From assembly GCF_002197815.1 (NCBI RefSeq), contig NZ_NIUB01000008.1, forward strand, positions 62,001 through 126,000: a DNA stretch of 64,000 nucleotides, written 5' to 3'. Source of the DNA: Pseudomonas oleovorans subsp. oleovorans. GTDB taxonomy: Bacteria; Pseudomonadota; Gammaproteobacteria; Pseudomonadales; Pseudomonadaceae. Positions 17,945 through 25,944 of this stretch are shown one piece after another (position 1 is the first letter of the stretch; each line of letters begins with the position of its first letter). A program made the position numbers and the translations under genes. The notes under the pieces are model-generated. The model did not search any database. It had not been told where the DNA came from and saw only the letters and a list, made by a program, of their open reading frames with translations.

Positions 17945-19267
17945 TCAACGCAGGTTGATGATGGTCTGGGTGATGGCGCTTTCAGTCTCGATGGTCTTGG
18001 CGTTGGCCTGATAGTTGCGCTGGGCCACGATCAGGTTCACCAACTGGTCGGACAGCTCGACGTTGGAATCCTCCAGTGCACCAGCTTGAATAGCGCCTAA
18101 AGTGCCAGACCGGGGTGGATTACGAACCGGCTCACCTGATTCGAAGGACTGCACCCACTGCGTTTTACCCACAGGAGTCAAACCCTGGACATTCGCGAAA
18201 TTAGCAAGAATTACCTGACCCTGCACCTTCGATTGGCCATTGGTGTAACGCGCAAAAATCACCCCCGTATCATCAATCTCAATCCCAGCCAGTTGTCCAG
18301 TGGTATAGCCATCTTGACTCACACTGTTTACCGCAAAGGAACTAGCAAACTGCGTAGAGCCTCGTAAATCTAAGGCAAACGGGCTTGGTGAAGTGGCTCC
18401 GTTGGCCCCCCACACTGGCGTTGCACCGGAAGTATCAAGTCCAGCTGGCTGCCAGTCCGAATAGCGGATAACTCCCTCATCTACAGTGAAACCAGCTGGC
18501 AAGGGCGTTGCATTTAGCGCAGCAGTATCCAACTGCCCCGCCGGCGTAAACTGGAGCGGTATCACTGCTGGCACTGGAGGCTCCTGCGCAGCATCACCCG
18601 GACTGCGCCCATCGATCAAAACTTGCATATCCCAAGAATTTGCTCCCGTCTTCACGAAGTACTGAGTGAGAACATGAGCATTACCTTGAGAATCATAAAT
18701 ATTTGTTGAAGTTGAAGAGTTGTACGTTGTTGGATCGCCCGCATTAAAAGGCGTGGTCACCGGCACAGTATTGGTGGAGTTCAAGTTGAACAATTGTGCA
18801 ACCTGGGTAGTTGCCTTAGGCTGTTGACTTGCAGTCTGAATTTGTAGATTACCCACAACCCCGGTCTGCAGATTGCCATTGGCATCCACAGTATAACCCT
18901 GAAGATTGTAACCGAAATTATCCACAATAAAGCCATTACGATCAGTCCCAAAGTAGCCCGCCCGAGTGTAACTGAGCGCACCATTGTTACTGACCTGAAA
19001 AAAGCCATTGCCGTTAATAGCAAGATCCAAGGCATTCTGTGTGTAGTTAACATTACCCTGATTGAATAGCTGCGAAATGTTCGACAGCAAAACCCCACTA
19101 CCCTGGGGGTTCTTCCCAGTACCCAATACTGATGCTGCATAGACATCAGAAAACTCTGCACGCGATTGCTTGAAGCCTGCCGTACCAGCATTCGCGATGT
19201 TGTTGCCCGTGACGTTTAGATCTTTTGTCGCGGCACGCAGACCACTGAGACCAATATTGAACGACAT
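17945..19267 (-). CDS. flgE: FlgE, flagellar hook protein
   Basis: Hook subunit, 440 residues. The N-terminus MSFNIGLSGLRAATKDLNVTGNNIANAGTAGFKQSRAEFSD contains the axial rod/hook motif, and the C-terminus ALEDSNVELSDQLVNLIVAQRNYQANAKTIETE is canonical. The middle (about 150-350) is the variable outer domain, with Asn/Ser/Thr-rich composition and noticeably lower GC than neighbouring genes (about 18,500-19,150), which hints at antigenic variation or allele exchange. Start at 19267 is supported by AAAGGAG upstream. Last gene of flgBCDE. Confidence 0.95.
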   Translation of the reverse strand: MSFNIGLSGLRAATKDLNVTGNNIANAGTAGFKQSRAEFSDVYAASVLGTGKNPQGSGVLLSNISQLFNQGNVNYTQNALDLAINGNGFFQVSNNGALSYTRAGYFGTDRNGFIVDNFGYNLQGYTVDANGNLQTGVVGNLQIQTASQQPKATTQVAQLFNLNSTNTVPVTTPFNAGDPTTYNSSTSTNIYDSQGNAHVLTQYFVKTGANSWDMQVLIDGRSPGDAAQEPPVPAVIPLQFTPAGQLDTAALNATPLPAGFTVDEGVIRYSDWQPAGLDTSGATPVWGANGATSPSPFALDLRGSTQFASSFAVNSVSQDGYTTGQLAGIEIDDTGVIFARYTNGQSKVQGQVILANFANVQGLTPVGKTQWVQSFESGEPVRNPPRSGTLGAIQAGALEDSNVELSDQLVNLIVAQRNYQANAKTIETESAITQTIINLR

Positions 19268-19304
19268 GGAAGACTCCTTTGCCGGAACGTCCGGCGGCAA
19301 TAAG

Positions 19305-19970
19305 TTACTGGCCGATGACCTGCACTTGAGAAAGCGGAACACTGCCCAGACCGGCAAGGTTGAGCATCAGCTCGTTGCGGCCCAAGGTGACACTGTCGAC
19401 ATTGGCCGGCAACAGGGTGTAAAGCCCTTTGGTCTCGGTACCGTAAGTGGCCTGGGCCTCGAACTTGTAGGTACCCGGCGGCATCAGGTTGCCGCTGGAA
19501 TCCTTGCCATCCCAGATGAAACTGACGTTCCCGGCAGCCTGCTCACCCAGGTTGATACGGGTAACCACCGATCCAGCGCTGTCATAGACGTTGACATATA
19601 CGTTGCTACTGCTGACCGGAAGGATAGTGCTGGCCTTGAAGCTCTCACTGGTATCGACCACCGCCTTCTCGCTCGGCACAATGACCTTGCGCCCGACCAG
19701 GGAGGAGGCCTGAAGCGCCTGCGAGGACTGGAAGCTGGACATCATCGAGCTGACACTCGAGTTCAACTGCTGAATACCTTCCAGGCTGCTGAACTGCGCG
19801 AGCTGAGCGATGAACTCACCGTTGCCTTGCGGCTCCAGCGGGTTCTGGTTATTCAGCTGCGCCACCAGCAGATTGAGGAACTCGTTCTTGCCGAGATCCT
19901 TGTTTTGTTTGGTTTCCTGCTTGATCTGGTACTGATCGAGTACCGAACTCGTGCCGCTTACCGTGCTCAT
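19305..19970 (-). CDS. flgD: FlgD, hook cap / assembly scaffold
   Basis: Hook-capping protein of 221 residues needed for FlgE polymerisation and discarded later. The N-terminal half holds the export and capping region with motif GKNEFLNLLVAQLNNQNPLEPQGNGEFIAQLAQFSSLEG. The C-terminal half is the FlgD Ig-like/tudor region (YVNVYDSAGSVVTRINLGEQ, MPPGTYKFEAQA). Preceded by AAGGAGA; 21 bp separate it from flgC and 37 bp from flgE, in one operon. Confidence 0.95.
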   Translation of the reverse strand: MSTVSGTSSVLDQYQIKQETKQNKDLGKNEFLNLLVAQLNNQNPLEPQGNGEFIAQLAQFSSLEGIQQLNSSVSSMMSSFQSSQALQASSLVGRKVIVPSEKAVVDTSESFKASTILPVSSSNVYVNVYDSAGSVVTRINLGEQAAGNVSFIWDGKDSSGNLMPPGTYKFEAQATYGTETKGLYTLLPANVDSVTLGRNELMLNLAGLGSVPLSQVQVIGQ

Positions 19971-19991
19971 CCCTTGTCTCCTTTCAAAGCA

Positions 19992-20435
19992 TTACTGACC
20001 GAGGGTCAGCACACGCTGCAGCATCTGTTTGGCGGTATTCATCATTTCCACGTTGGTCTGGAAGGCGCGACTGGCAGAAATCATGTCGGCCATTTCCTCG
20101 ACCACGTTGACGTTCGGGTAGTAGACATAGCCGTCAGCGTTGGCCATCGGGTGATCTGGCTCATAGCGTGGCATCAGGCTGCTCTGATCCTCGATCACGC
20201 CCAGCACCTGCACACCACGCCCGGCCTCATCCTGTTCGGCGAACAGCGAGCCGCGGTCGCCGCCTTGAGCACTCTGAAATACGGTGGCGAACACCGGGTG
20301 GCGAGCGCGGTAGGTCTGATCCAGGCTCGAGGAAACAGTCTCGGCGTTGGCAATGTTGCTGGAAATGGTGTTCAGGCGAGTGCTCTGCGCGCTCATGCCG
20401 GTTCCGGCGATATTGAAAACACTGGCAAGGGACAT
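19992..20435 (-). CDS. flgC: FlgC, proximal rod protein
   Basis: Rod subunit, 147 residues, usual length. It begins MSLASVFNIAGTGMSAQSTRLNTISSNIANAET with the axial motif and ends with NVVEEMADMISASRAFQTNVEMMNTAKQML. Preceded by AAGGAGT and 11 bp after flgB, so cotranscribed from the flgB promoter. Confidence 0.96.
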   Translation of the reverse strand: MSLASVFNIAGTGMSAQSTRLNTISSNIANAETVSSSLDQTYRARHPVFATVFQSAQGGDRGSLFAEQDEAGRGVQVLGVIEDQSSLMPRYEPDHPMANADGYVYYPNVNVVEEMADMISASRAFQTNVEMMNTAKQMLQRVLTLGQ

Positions 20436-20446
20436 GGCCTGACTCC

Positions 20447-20854
20447 TTATTCGCCGCGCAGGGCTGCAGTCAGCCCTTTGAATTTGCTATTGAGAAAGGT
20501 GAAGCTGGCCTGAAACTGCACCGAGTTTTCGGCGTAGTTCGATTGCTCGATCTGCAGGTCGACGGTGTTCTGATCCAGCGACGCGTGGAACGGCGTGCGA
20601 TACGGCAGCTCGGCTTCGCCGGTCTTCACGCCCTCGGCTGGGATGTGGCGGCTATCGGTGCGGCTCAGAGAAACGCCGCCACGCTGCATGCGGCTGCTCT
20701 GTTCGGCCAGTACGCTGGCGAAATCCAGATCGCGCGCTTTGTAGTTCGGCGTATCGGCGTTGGCGATATTGTTGGCCAGCACCTCGGCGCGTTGGGCGCG
20801 AAAGCCGAGGGCTTGTTCGTGAATACCGAGTGCTCTGCCGAAGTTGATGCTCAT
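20447..20854 (-). CDS. flgB: FlgB, proximal rod protein
   Basis: Rod subunit, 135 residues, which contacts the MS-ring. It contains ALGFRAQRAEVLANNIANADTPNYKARDLDFASVLAE and ends in a short helix (NSVQFQASFTFLNSKFKGLTAALRGE). The ATG at 20854 (MSINFGRALGIHEQ) is chosen: it is the family N-terminus, has AAAGG upstream, and a longer reading to 20881 would start at the predicted RpoN transcription start. First gene of flgBCDE. Confidence 0.95.
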   Translation of the reverse strand: MSINFGRALGIHEQALGFRAQRAEVLANNIANADTPNYKARDLDFASVLAEQSSRMQRGGVSLSRTDSRHIPAEGVKTGEAELPYRTPFHASLDQNTVDLQIEQSNYAENSVQFQASFTFLNSKFKGLTAALRGE

Positions 20855-20905
20855 GTTCCGAACCTTTGCCGCTTGGGCCATGTAGTCACTGTTGCAAGCT
20901 ATCCA

Positions 20906-20921
20906 GCAAAGGCTGTGCCAA
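20906..20921 (-). promoter_or_regulatory. RpoN promoter of flgBCDE
   Basis: Minus-strand TTGGCACAGCCTTTGC, matching TGGCAC-N5-TTGC, about 50 bp before flgB. Expected activator FleR, from P. aeruginosa. Confidence 0.88.
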
Positions 20922-21205
20922 TTTATTTAATCCAATTAAATCAATACTTTAATAGCATTCAGGCGGAAAAATAACGGCAAAGCGGCAAGGCTTTACCGCC
21001 TATTGGCAAGCAAGCGGCAAAGACAACCGGACAGATTGCCGCCCCGCCGAACCCTGGGGCGCGCGATGCGCATCGGTTCTTCTGCACCAGGCCAAACCGC
21101 TGGTGCCTACGGCGAAACCTATCCGATCGGGCCCATGGTTTTCAGAGTCCAGAAACGCAAACGGGAGGCCAAAGGCTAATGCTGATCAGATAAGTTCGTC
21201 ACCAC

Positions 21206-21236
21206 CCCCTCCTACTTGCAGTAGAGGGGCGTTTTT
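21206..21236 (+). terminator. Orphan plus-strand terminator, candidate small-RNA 3' end
   Basis: Stem CCCCTCCTACT / AGTAGAGGGG with loop TGC is followed by CGTTTTT on the plus strand. No plus-strand gene precedes it, since flgB and cheR are both on the minus strand, so it may end a small RNA starting near 21,050. Confidence 0.5.
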
Positions 21237-21237
21237 C

Positions 21238-21297
21238 GTAGGAGCCAGCTTGCTGGCGATGCTTTTTATGGCGGATCGCCGGCAAGCCGGCTCCTAC
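21238..21297. repeat. REP pair in flgB-cheR gap
   Basis: Opposed units GTAGGAGCCAGCTTGCTGGC and GCCGGCAAGCCGGCTCCTAC. The same family recurs at 54,665-54,750. Confidence 0.8.
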
Positions 21298-21375
21298 AAA
21301 GATCGAGTGCAACGGCTTAACTGACTGGCATTAGGCCAAAGGCCTCCCGCTGCTGATACCAAACATGCCTTGCGC

Positions 21376-22203
21376 CTATTTGGCCTTGTAGATGATCCCC
21401 GGGCTGCACTGCACCATCTGGTACTTGTCCGGCAGGCCATTGAGCGCTTCGGAGGCGCCAAGGAACAGATAGCCACCCGGCTTGAGGGTGGCATGGATGC
21501 GCGTGAGGATGTCCTTCTTCACCTCGGCCGAAAAGTAGATCAGCACGTTGCGGCAGAAGACGATGTCGAACTTGCCCAATGCCGCGTAGCTATCCAGCAA
21601 GTTCAGTGGGCGAAACTCGACACGGCTCTTGATAGGCGCCTTGACCTGCCAACGCCCTGGCCCCTTGGGGTCGAAGTAGCGCTGCAGTCGCTCCTGCGAA
21701 AGCCCGCGCCCCATGGCCAGGCTGTCGTATTCACCGGACTTGCAGTTGGCCAGCATCGAAGGCGAAAGATCGGTGGCGACGATCTGCACACCTGCCTTGA
21801 GCTGACCGAGGTTGGTACGCTCGAACTCATCGATGGCCATCGACAGCGAGTATGGCTCCTGCCCGGACGAGCAGGCGGCCGACCAGATACGCAGGCGCTG
21901 CCCCGGGTAGGCCTTGATCAACTCCGGCAGTACACGGCTCTTGAGCACCTCGAAGGGATAGGTGTCGCGAAACCACAGGGTCTCATTGGTGGTCATGGCA
22001 TCCACCACCTGCTCGCGCAACCCGCCTCGCGGCTGGCTCTGCATGCGCTGCACCAGCTCGCCCAGGGTCTTGATGCCGTTCTGTTCCATCAACTTGTTCA
22101 GACGGCTGGAGACCAGGTACTGCTTGTTGCTGCCAAGCAGAATACCGCAGGCCTTTTCCAGGAAAGTCCGGAACTGCTCGAAATCCAAATTACCTGAAGA
22201 CAC
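21376..22203 (-). CDS. cheR: CheR, chemoreceptor glutamate methyltransferase
   Basis: SAM-dependent methyltransferase that methylates glutamates of chemoreceptors for adaptation. The N-terminal helical CheR domain (FEQFRTFLEKACGILLGSNKQYLV) is followed by the Rossmann domain with the SAM motif RIWSAACSSGQEPYSLSM and the FDIVFCRNVLIYF motif; the C-terminal GYLFLGASEALNGLPDKYQ is typical. A GTG start at 22203 gives 275 residues beginning VSSGNLDFEQF and has AGAGGCGG upstream; an ATG at 22224 would add seven residues. It lies 43 bp after cheV, and the pair precedes the flagellar genes as in P. aeruginosa. Confidence 0.92.
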   Translation of the reverse strand: MSSGNLDFEQFRTFLEKACGILLGSNKQYLVSSRLNKLMEQNGIKTLGELVQRMQSQPRGGLREQVVDAMTTNETLWFRDTYPFEVLKSRVLPELIKAYPGQRLRIWSAACSSGQEPYSLSMAIDEFERTNLGQLKAGVQIVATDLSPSMLANCKSGEYDSLAMGRGLSQERLQRYFDPKGPGRWQVKAPIKSRVEFRPLNLLDSYAALGKFDIVFCRNVLIYFSAEVKKDILTRIHATLKPGGYLFLGASEALNGLPDKYQMVQCSPGIIYKAK

Positions 22204-22246
22204 TAGTGCCGCCTCTGCAACCATAACGTTCGCCGAAGGTCATCCT

Positions 22247-23179
22247 TCAGCCCCCATCCGATATACGAATGCGATCGACCACGCGCGCCGCCAGATCATC
22301 TGGCTTGAACTTGGCGAGGAAGTCGTCAGCGCCGACCTTCTTCACCATCGCCTGGTTGAACACACCGGAAAGCGAAGTATGCAGGAGGATATGCAGCTTC
22401 TGCATGCGCGGATCGCTACGAATCTCCGTGGTCAGCGTATATCCGTCCATCTCGGGCATCTCGATGTCGGAAATCAGCATCAGCAGTTCCTTGTCGGGAT
22501 TATGCCCCTCGTCGGCCATTTTCTTGAGGTAATTGAGTGCCTCGCGGCCATCGTTCAGCGCCGTCACCTCGACGCCAACGGTCTGCAGGCAGCGCAAAAC
22601 CTGTTTGCGCGCCACCGAGGAGTCATCGACGATCAGCACATGCTTGGTCACCGCCTGACTCTGCACCTGATCATCGATGACGCCAGCGGAGATCACTTCC
22701 GAGGTCGGCGCGACTTCGGCAAGAATCTTCTCGACATCGATGATCTCGACCAACTGCTGGTCGAGCCGCGTGACTGCTGTCAGGTAGTGATCGCGTCCGG
22801 TGCCCTTGGGTGGCGGATGGATCTCCTCCCAGTTCATGTTGACGATACGTTCGACCGAGCGCACCAGAAAACCCTGAACCTTGGTGTTGTACTCGGTGAT
22901 GATCACGAAGCTGGTCTTCAGATCTTCCAGCGCGGCACGGCCGGTAGCGATGGAAAGATCGAGAATCGGGATGGTGCCCCCGCGAATGTTGGCCACCCCC
23001 CGCACCACCGGACTTGATTTGGGCATGATGGTGAGTTTCGGGCATTGCAGCACCTCTTTCACCTTGAATACGTTGATACCGTAAAGCTGTGGGCCTTCCA
23101 GGCGAAACAGCAACAACTCCAAGCGGTTCTGTCCCACCAACTGAGTGCGCTGGTTAACCGAATCCATCAACCCGGCCAT
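22247..23179 (-). CDS. cheV: CheV, CheW-receiver coupling protein
   Basis: Chemotaxis scaffold of 310 residues combining a CheW-like domain (about 1-165; FRLEGPQLYGINVFKVKEVLQ, VVRGVANIRGGTIPILDLS) with a C-terminal receiver domain (about 178-305) whose phospho-acceptor lies in LISDIEMPEMDGY. It couples receptors to CheA and may act as a phosphate sink. Cotranscribed with cheR and divergent from flgA across only 77 bp. No RpoN or FliA motif was recognised for this direction. Confidence 0.94.
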   Translation of the reverse strand: MAGLMDSVNQRTQLVGQNRLELLLFRLEGPQLYGINVFKVKEVLQCPKLTIMPKSSPVVRGVANIRGGTIPILDLSIATGRAALEDLKTSFVIITEYNTKVQGFLVRSVERIVNMNWEEIHPPPKGTGRDHYLTAVTRLDQQLVEIIDVEKILAEVAPTSEVISAGVIDDQVQSQAVTKHVLIVDDSSVARKQVLRCLQTVGVEVTALNDGREALNYLKKMADEGHNPDKELLMLISDIEMPEMDGYTLTTEIRSDPRMQKLHILLHTSLSGVFNQAMVKKVGADDFLAKFKPDDLAARVVDRIRISDGG

Positions 23180-23230
23180 GCCCGGACTCCTTCTTATCCA
23201 GTAACGCCTACCCCGTTGAGCCTAGCAGGC

Positions 23231-23244
23231 GGCACGGGGCTTGC
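23231..23244 (+). promoter_or_regulatory. RpoN promoter of flgA
   Basis: GGCACGGGGCTTGC, an exact GGCACG-N4-TTGC. The expected transcription start (about 23,256) falls at the flgA ATG (23,257), so the transcript would have almost no leader. Confidence 0.85.
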
Positions 23245-23256
23245 TTTGCATTGCTT

Positions 23257-24015
23257 ATGAAGCAGAGAACGTCATCATTCCGTCAGCTACTAGCAAAGTG
23301 CCTTGCCCCTTTGCCCGTTTTACTCGCTTTGCCGACACTCGGCTACAGCGCTACGGCGGCTGCCACCTTCACCAGCACTGAACAACTTATCGGCGCCACC
23401 GAGGCCTTTCTTGAGCAGGCGACCACTGAATATCTACAGCGTAGCGAAATTCAGGGCCGCCATGAGATTCGCGTCAACCGTCTCGACCCACGGTTACGCC
23501 TGCCTCTGTGCGATCAGCCGCTGACCACCACGCTGGAAAGCCCGGCGCAGCCGCTGGGCCGTGTCACTACGCGCGTGCGCTGTGACGGCAGCGCTCCGTG
23601 GACAGTATTCGTGCCCGCTGAAGTGCGCTTGTATCGCCCCATTGTCGTACTGACTCGCCCGCTCAAGCGCATGAGCGTAGTCAAAGCTACGGATTTGAGC
23701 CTGGTTGAACGCGATGTCGGTCAATTGGGTCAGAACTTTCTCACCGACCTGAATCAGGCGATCGGCAAAAAATTGACGCGCCAGCTCGGTAGTGACCAGA
23801 TTCTTCTTTCGACTCATCTGCAAATAGCCGAGGTCATTCGGCGCGGCGACCAGGTGGTGATCAGCGCTCGCGGCGCTAGCGTGAGTGTCCGTATGCCCGG
23901 CGAAGCTCTGACCGATGGTGCTCCAGGCGAACAGATCAACGTGCGTAACCTGCGTTCGCAGCGAGTCGTTCGAGCCCGCGTTGTCGGGCCTGGGCAAGTG
24001 GAAGTACCCATGTAG
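23257..24015 (+). CDS. flgA: FlgA, P-ring assembly chaperone
   Basis: Periplasmic chaperone for FlgI, 252 residues. An N-terminal signal peptide (MKQRTSSFRQLLAKC..., ending near GYSATAAA) is followed by the SAF/FlgA domain: PLCDQPLTTTLESP, PWTVFVPAEVRLYRPIVVL, the MSVVKATDLSLVERDV segment, and the C-terminal INVRNLRSQRVVRARVVGPGQVEV. The ATG at 23257 is the only start that keeps the positively charged signal peptide. It is monocistronic before flgM, whose own promoter lies 69 bp downstream. Confidence 0.93.
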   Translation: MKQRTSSFRQLLAKCLAPLPVLLALPTLGYSATAAATFTSTEQLIGATEAFLEQATTEYLQRSEIQGRHEIRVNRLDPRLRLPLCDQPLTTTLESPAQPLGRVTTRVRCDGSAPWTVFVPAEVRLYRPIVVLTRPLKRMSVVKATDLSLVERDVGQLGQNFLTDLNQAIGKKLTRQLGSDQILLSTHLQIAEVIRRGDQVVISARGASVSVRMPGEALTDGAPGEQINVRNLRSQRVVRARVVGPGQVEVPM

Positions 24016-24083
24016 GCATGTTTCTTGTAGCGCAAAGACGTGGCGATTCCCTACACTGTTAAACGACGCGATGAAATTAATCC

Positions 24084-24110
24084 TAAAGTTTTCCCGGCAG
24101 CAGCCGAGAA
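24084..24110 (+). promoter_or_regulatory. FliA (sigma-28) promoter of flgMN
   Basis: TAAA, 15 bp, GCCGAGAA, 41 bp before flgM. One mismatch to the -10 consensus GCCGATAA. Puts flgMN under the sigma factor that FlgM inhibits, the usual feedback loop. Confidence 0.85.
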
Positions 24111-24150
24111 GCATGGCAAGCGTCCACCATATCGTCCGAGGTTCTGCATC

Positions 24151-24486
24151 ATGGTCATCGACTTCAACCGGCTGAACAATGCCAATACGCCCGCCAATGC
24201 GGGACGTACCGGCGCGACTCAGGCTGGCAATCGCAATGAGTCGGCACAGCCGAACAAAGCGCCTGTCACCGGTACTGATGAACAGACCAACACCAAGAGC
24301 GGTGAATCGGTACAACTGAGCCGTGAGGCACAGCAGTTGCAAACAATCGGCGAGAAGCTGCGTGATCAGCCCATCGTCAACAAGGAGCGTGTGGCCCAGC
24401 TGAAACAGGCCATTGCTGATGGCAGCTATCAGGTCGACAGCAAACGCGTCGCCCAGAAACTGCTCGACTTCGAATCCCAGCGCTAG
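24151..24486 (+). CDS. flgM: FlgM, anti-sigma-28 factor
   Basis: Binds and inactivates FliA until the hook is finished, then is exported through it. The 111 residues have a disordered, Asn/Ala/Gln-rich N-terminus ([18 protein letters not shown]) and the conserved FliA-binding C-terminus [33 protein letters not shown]. The ATG at 24151 is chosen because it lies downstream of the FliA promoter; an upstream in-frame start at 24040 would precede it. flgN follows after 50 bp. Confidence 0.94.
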   Translation: MVIDFNRLNNANTPANAGRTGATQAGNRNESAQPNKAPVTGTDEQTNTKSGESVQLSREAQQLQTIGEKLRDQPIVNKERVAQLKQAIADGSYQVDSKRVAQKLLDFESQR

Positions 24487-24536
24487 TCTCAGGGCTGCGC
24501 TGGGGGTGTTGGACGCCCGACCCCCAAGAGCCCGCC

Positions 24537-25004
24537 ATGAACGACACAGCCTTGCTTGACCTCTTCACCAACGATATCGGCACCGCCGAGCAATTGCTTG
24601 AGCTGATCGATAACGAATTCCAGGCCCTCACCGAACGCGACCTGCCGCGCCTCGACAGCCTGCTCAGTGAAAAACAACCTCTGCTTGCCCTGCTTCAACA
24701 GCACGGCAACGAGCGCAGCCGTCTGCTGCAAAACGCCGGTCTGAGTGCAGATCGCGAAGGGCTCACTGCGCTGGCGAGCAAGTCCTCCGTAGGTGATCAG
24801 TTGCTGGTACGCAGTGAGGAGCTGTCCGCTCTCCTGCAGCGCTGCCAGGAGGCCAATCTACGCAATGGGCGTTTGATTCGCGCCAACCAGGCCTCGGTCG
24901 GCAGCGTCCTTGGTATTCTGCGCGGCGCAGAGACACCCGGCCTCTATGACAGCCGCGGCGGTGCCGCTAGAATCGCGCAGCAAAGACCGCTCAGCCAGGC
25001 CTGA
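24537..25004 (+). CDS. flgN: FlgN, export chaperone for FlgK/FlgL
   Basis: Helical cytosolic chaperone of 155 residues for the two junction proteins. It has typical FlgN organisation: an N-terminal DLFTNDIGTAEQLLELIDNEFQALTERDLPRLDSLLSEKQPLLALL helix pair and the C-terminal ELSALLQRCQEANLRNGRLIRANQASVGSVLGILRG helix that binds clients. The predicted client genes flgK and flgL are in this window. Cotranscribed with flgM. Confidence 0.92.
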   Translation: MNDTALLDLFTNDIGTAEQLLELIDNEFQALTERDLPRLDSLLSEKQPLLALLQQHGNERSRLLQNAGLSADREGLTALASKSSVGDQLLVRSEELSALLQRCQEANLRNGRLIRANQASVGSVLGILRGAETPGLYDSRGGAARIAQQRPLSQA

Positions 25005-25094
25005 GCCATCCCCCAACAAAAAGCACAGGGACATGCAGGCACTCTGCCAGTATGCTAGTGCCGTTATAGCTCATGAACCGGAGAGTTCCGTCCT

Positions 25095-25844
25095 GTGTCC
25101 AGCGCGTTCAACGACGAGAGCGGTCCTCAGCCGCCCAAGGTGCTCAAGACATCCGTCGAGATCATTGCCATCCTGCGTCAACTGCAACAGAACCATGACC
25201 CCCTGATCATTCAGTTCAAGGGGCGCGACCTGCGCTTCCAAAGCTACCTGGTTGAAATCGATAAAGACCGTGCTCGCGTGGCACTGGACGAAATCATCCC
25301 CAACGATGGTGAGCGTTTTCTCAAGCAGGGTGAAACCTTCAACATAGAAGCGTTTCGCGACGGGGTACGCGTCGCCTGGACCTGTGATCATGACGTGCAG
25401 CTCGGCGAGCTCGAGGGAGCCCCCTGCTACTGGGCGCCGCTACCCAGTGAGGTAATCTATCACCAGCGCCGCAGCGCCTTTCGCGCACAATTGAAACAAA
25501 GCGATCTGGTCAAGGTTGTACTCAATGGTGACAAACTGCGCGAGTCGCTGCCAGGCCATCTGCTGGACATCTCGGCCACCGGCTGCAAACTGCGTTTCGC
25601 CGGTAATCTCAGCCAGCAATTAAGCAATGGCCAGGTGCACGAGCGACTCACAGCTTACCTGCCCTTCGGCAACCTGACCTGCGCAGTGGAAATACGTCAT
25701 GTGCAATACGAGGACAAGGTCGACATGACCTTCGTCGGCACTCGTTTTCATCGCATGACCGGTCTGGAGCAACGCCAGGTCGAGCGCTTCGTCTATCAAC
25801 TGCAACGCGAGGCCCGTCGCACCGAGAGCGACGGCCCCTTCTGA
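25095..25844 (+). CDS. flgZ: FlgZ (YcgR-type), PilZ c-di-GMP flagellar brake
   Basis: Links c-di-GMP to motor slowing: the c-di-GMP-bound protein acts at the stator in P. aeruginosa and P. fluorescens. The 249 residues comprise a YcgR N-terminal domain (about 20-120) and a PilZ domain (about 125-240) with both ligand motifs, RRSAFR and DISATG. The start is a GTG at 25095 with GGAG upstream at longer than ideal spacing. It lies directly after flgMN, the standard pseudomonad position, followed by a REP palindrome and then a convergent transporter gene. Confidence 0.93.
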   Translation: MSSAFNDESGPQPPKVLKTSVEIIAILRQLQQNHDPLIIQFKGRDLRFQSYLVEIDKDRARVALDEIIPNDGERFLKQGETFNIEAFRDGVRVAWTCDHDVQLGELEGAPCYWAPLPSEVIYHQRRSAFRAQLKQSDLVKVVLNGDKLRESLPGHLLDISATGCKLRFAGNLSQQLSNGQVHERLTAYLPFGNLTCAVEIRHVQYEDKVDMTFVGTRFHRMTGLEQRQVERFVYQLQREARRTESDGPF

Positions 25845-25872
25845 GCCCACCCCCTCCATTCGCGCAAAGCCC

Positions 25873-25928
25873 GTAGGGTGGGCTTCAGCCCACCAAGGGA
25901 GGCCGCCGTGGGCTAAAGCCCACCCTAC
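25873..25928. repeat. REP palindrome between flgZ and the MFS gene
   Basis: GTAGGGTGGGCTTCAGCCC opposed to GGGCTAAAGCCCACCCTAC. Same element as 10771-10826. Lies between two convergent genes, where it may act as a bidirectional transcript end. Confidence 0.8.
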
Positions 25929-25944
25929 AAAGTCTGGCGGCGGA

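Larger units (their letters stand above)
21162..21349. repeat. Long-range inverted repeat in the flgB-cheR gap
   Basis: CGGGAGGCCAAAGGCTAATGC at 21162-21182 faces GCATTAGGCC plus AAAGGCCTCCCG at 21328-21349. Between the arms lie a terminator-like hairpin (21206-21236) and a REP pair (21238-21297). The surrounding 20,922-21,375 has no protein gene. Confidence 0.55.
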
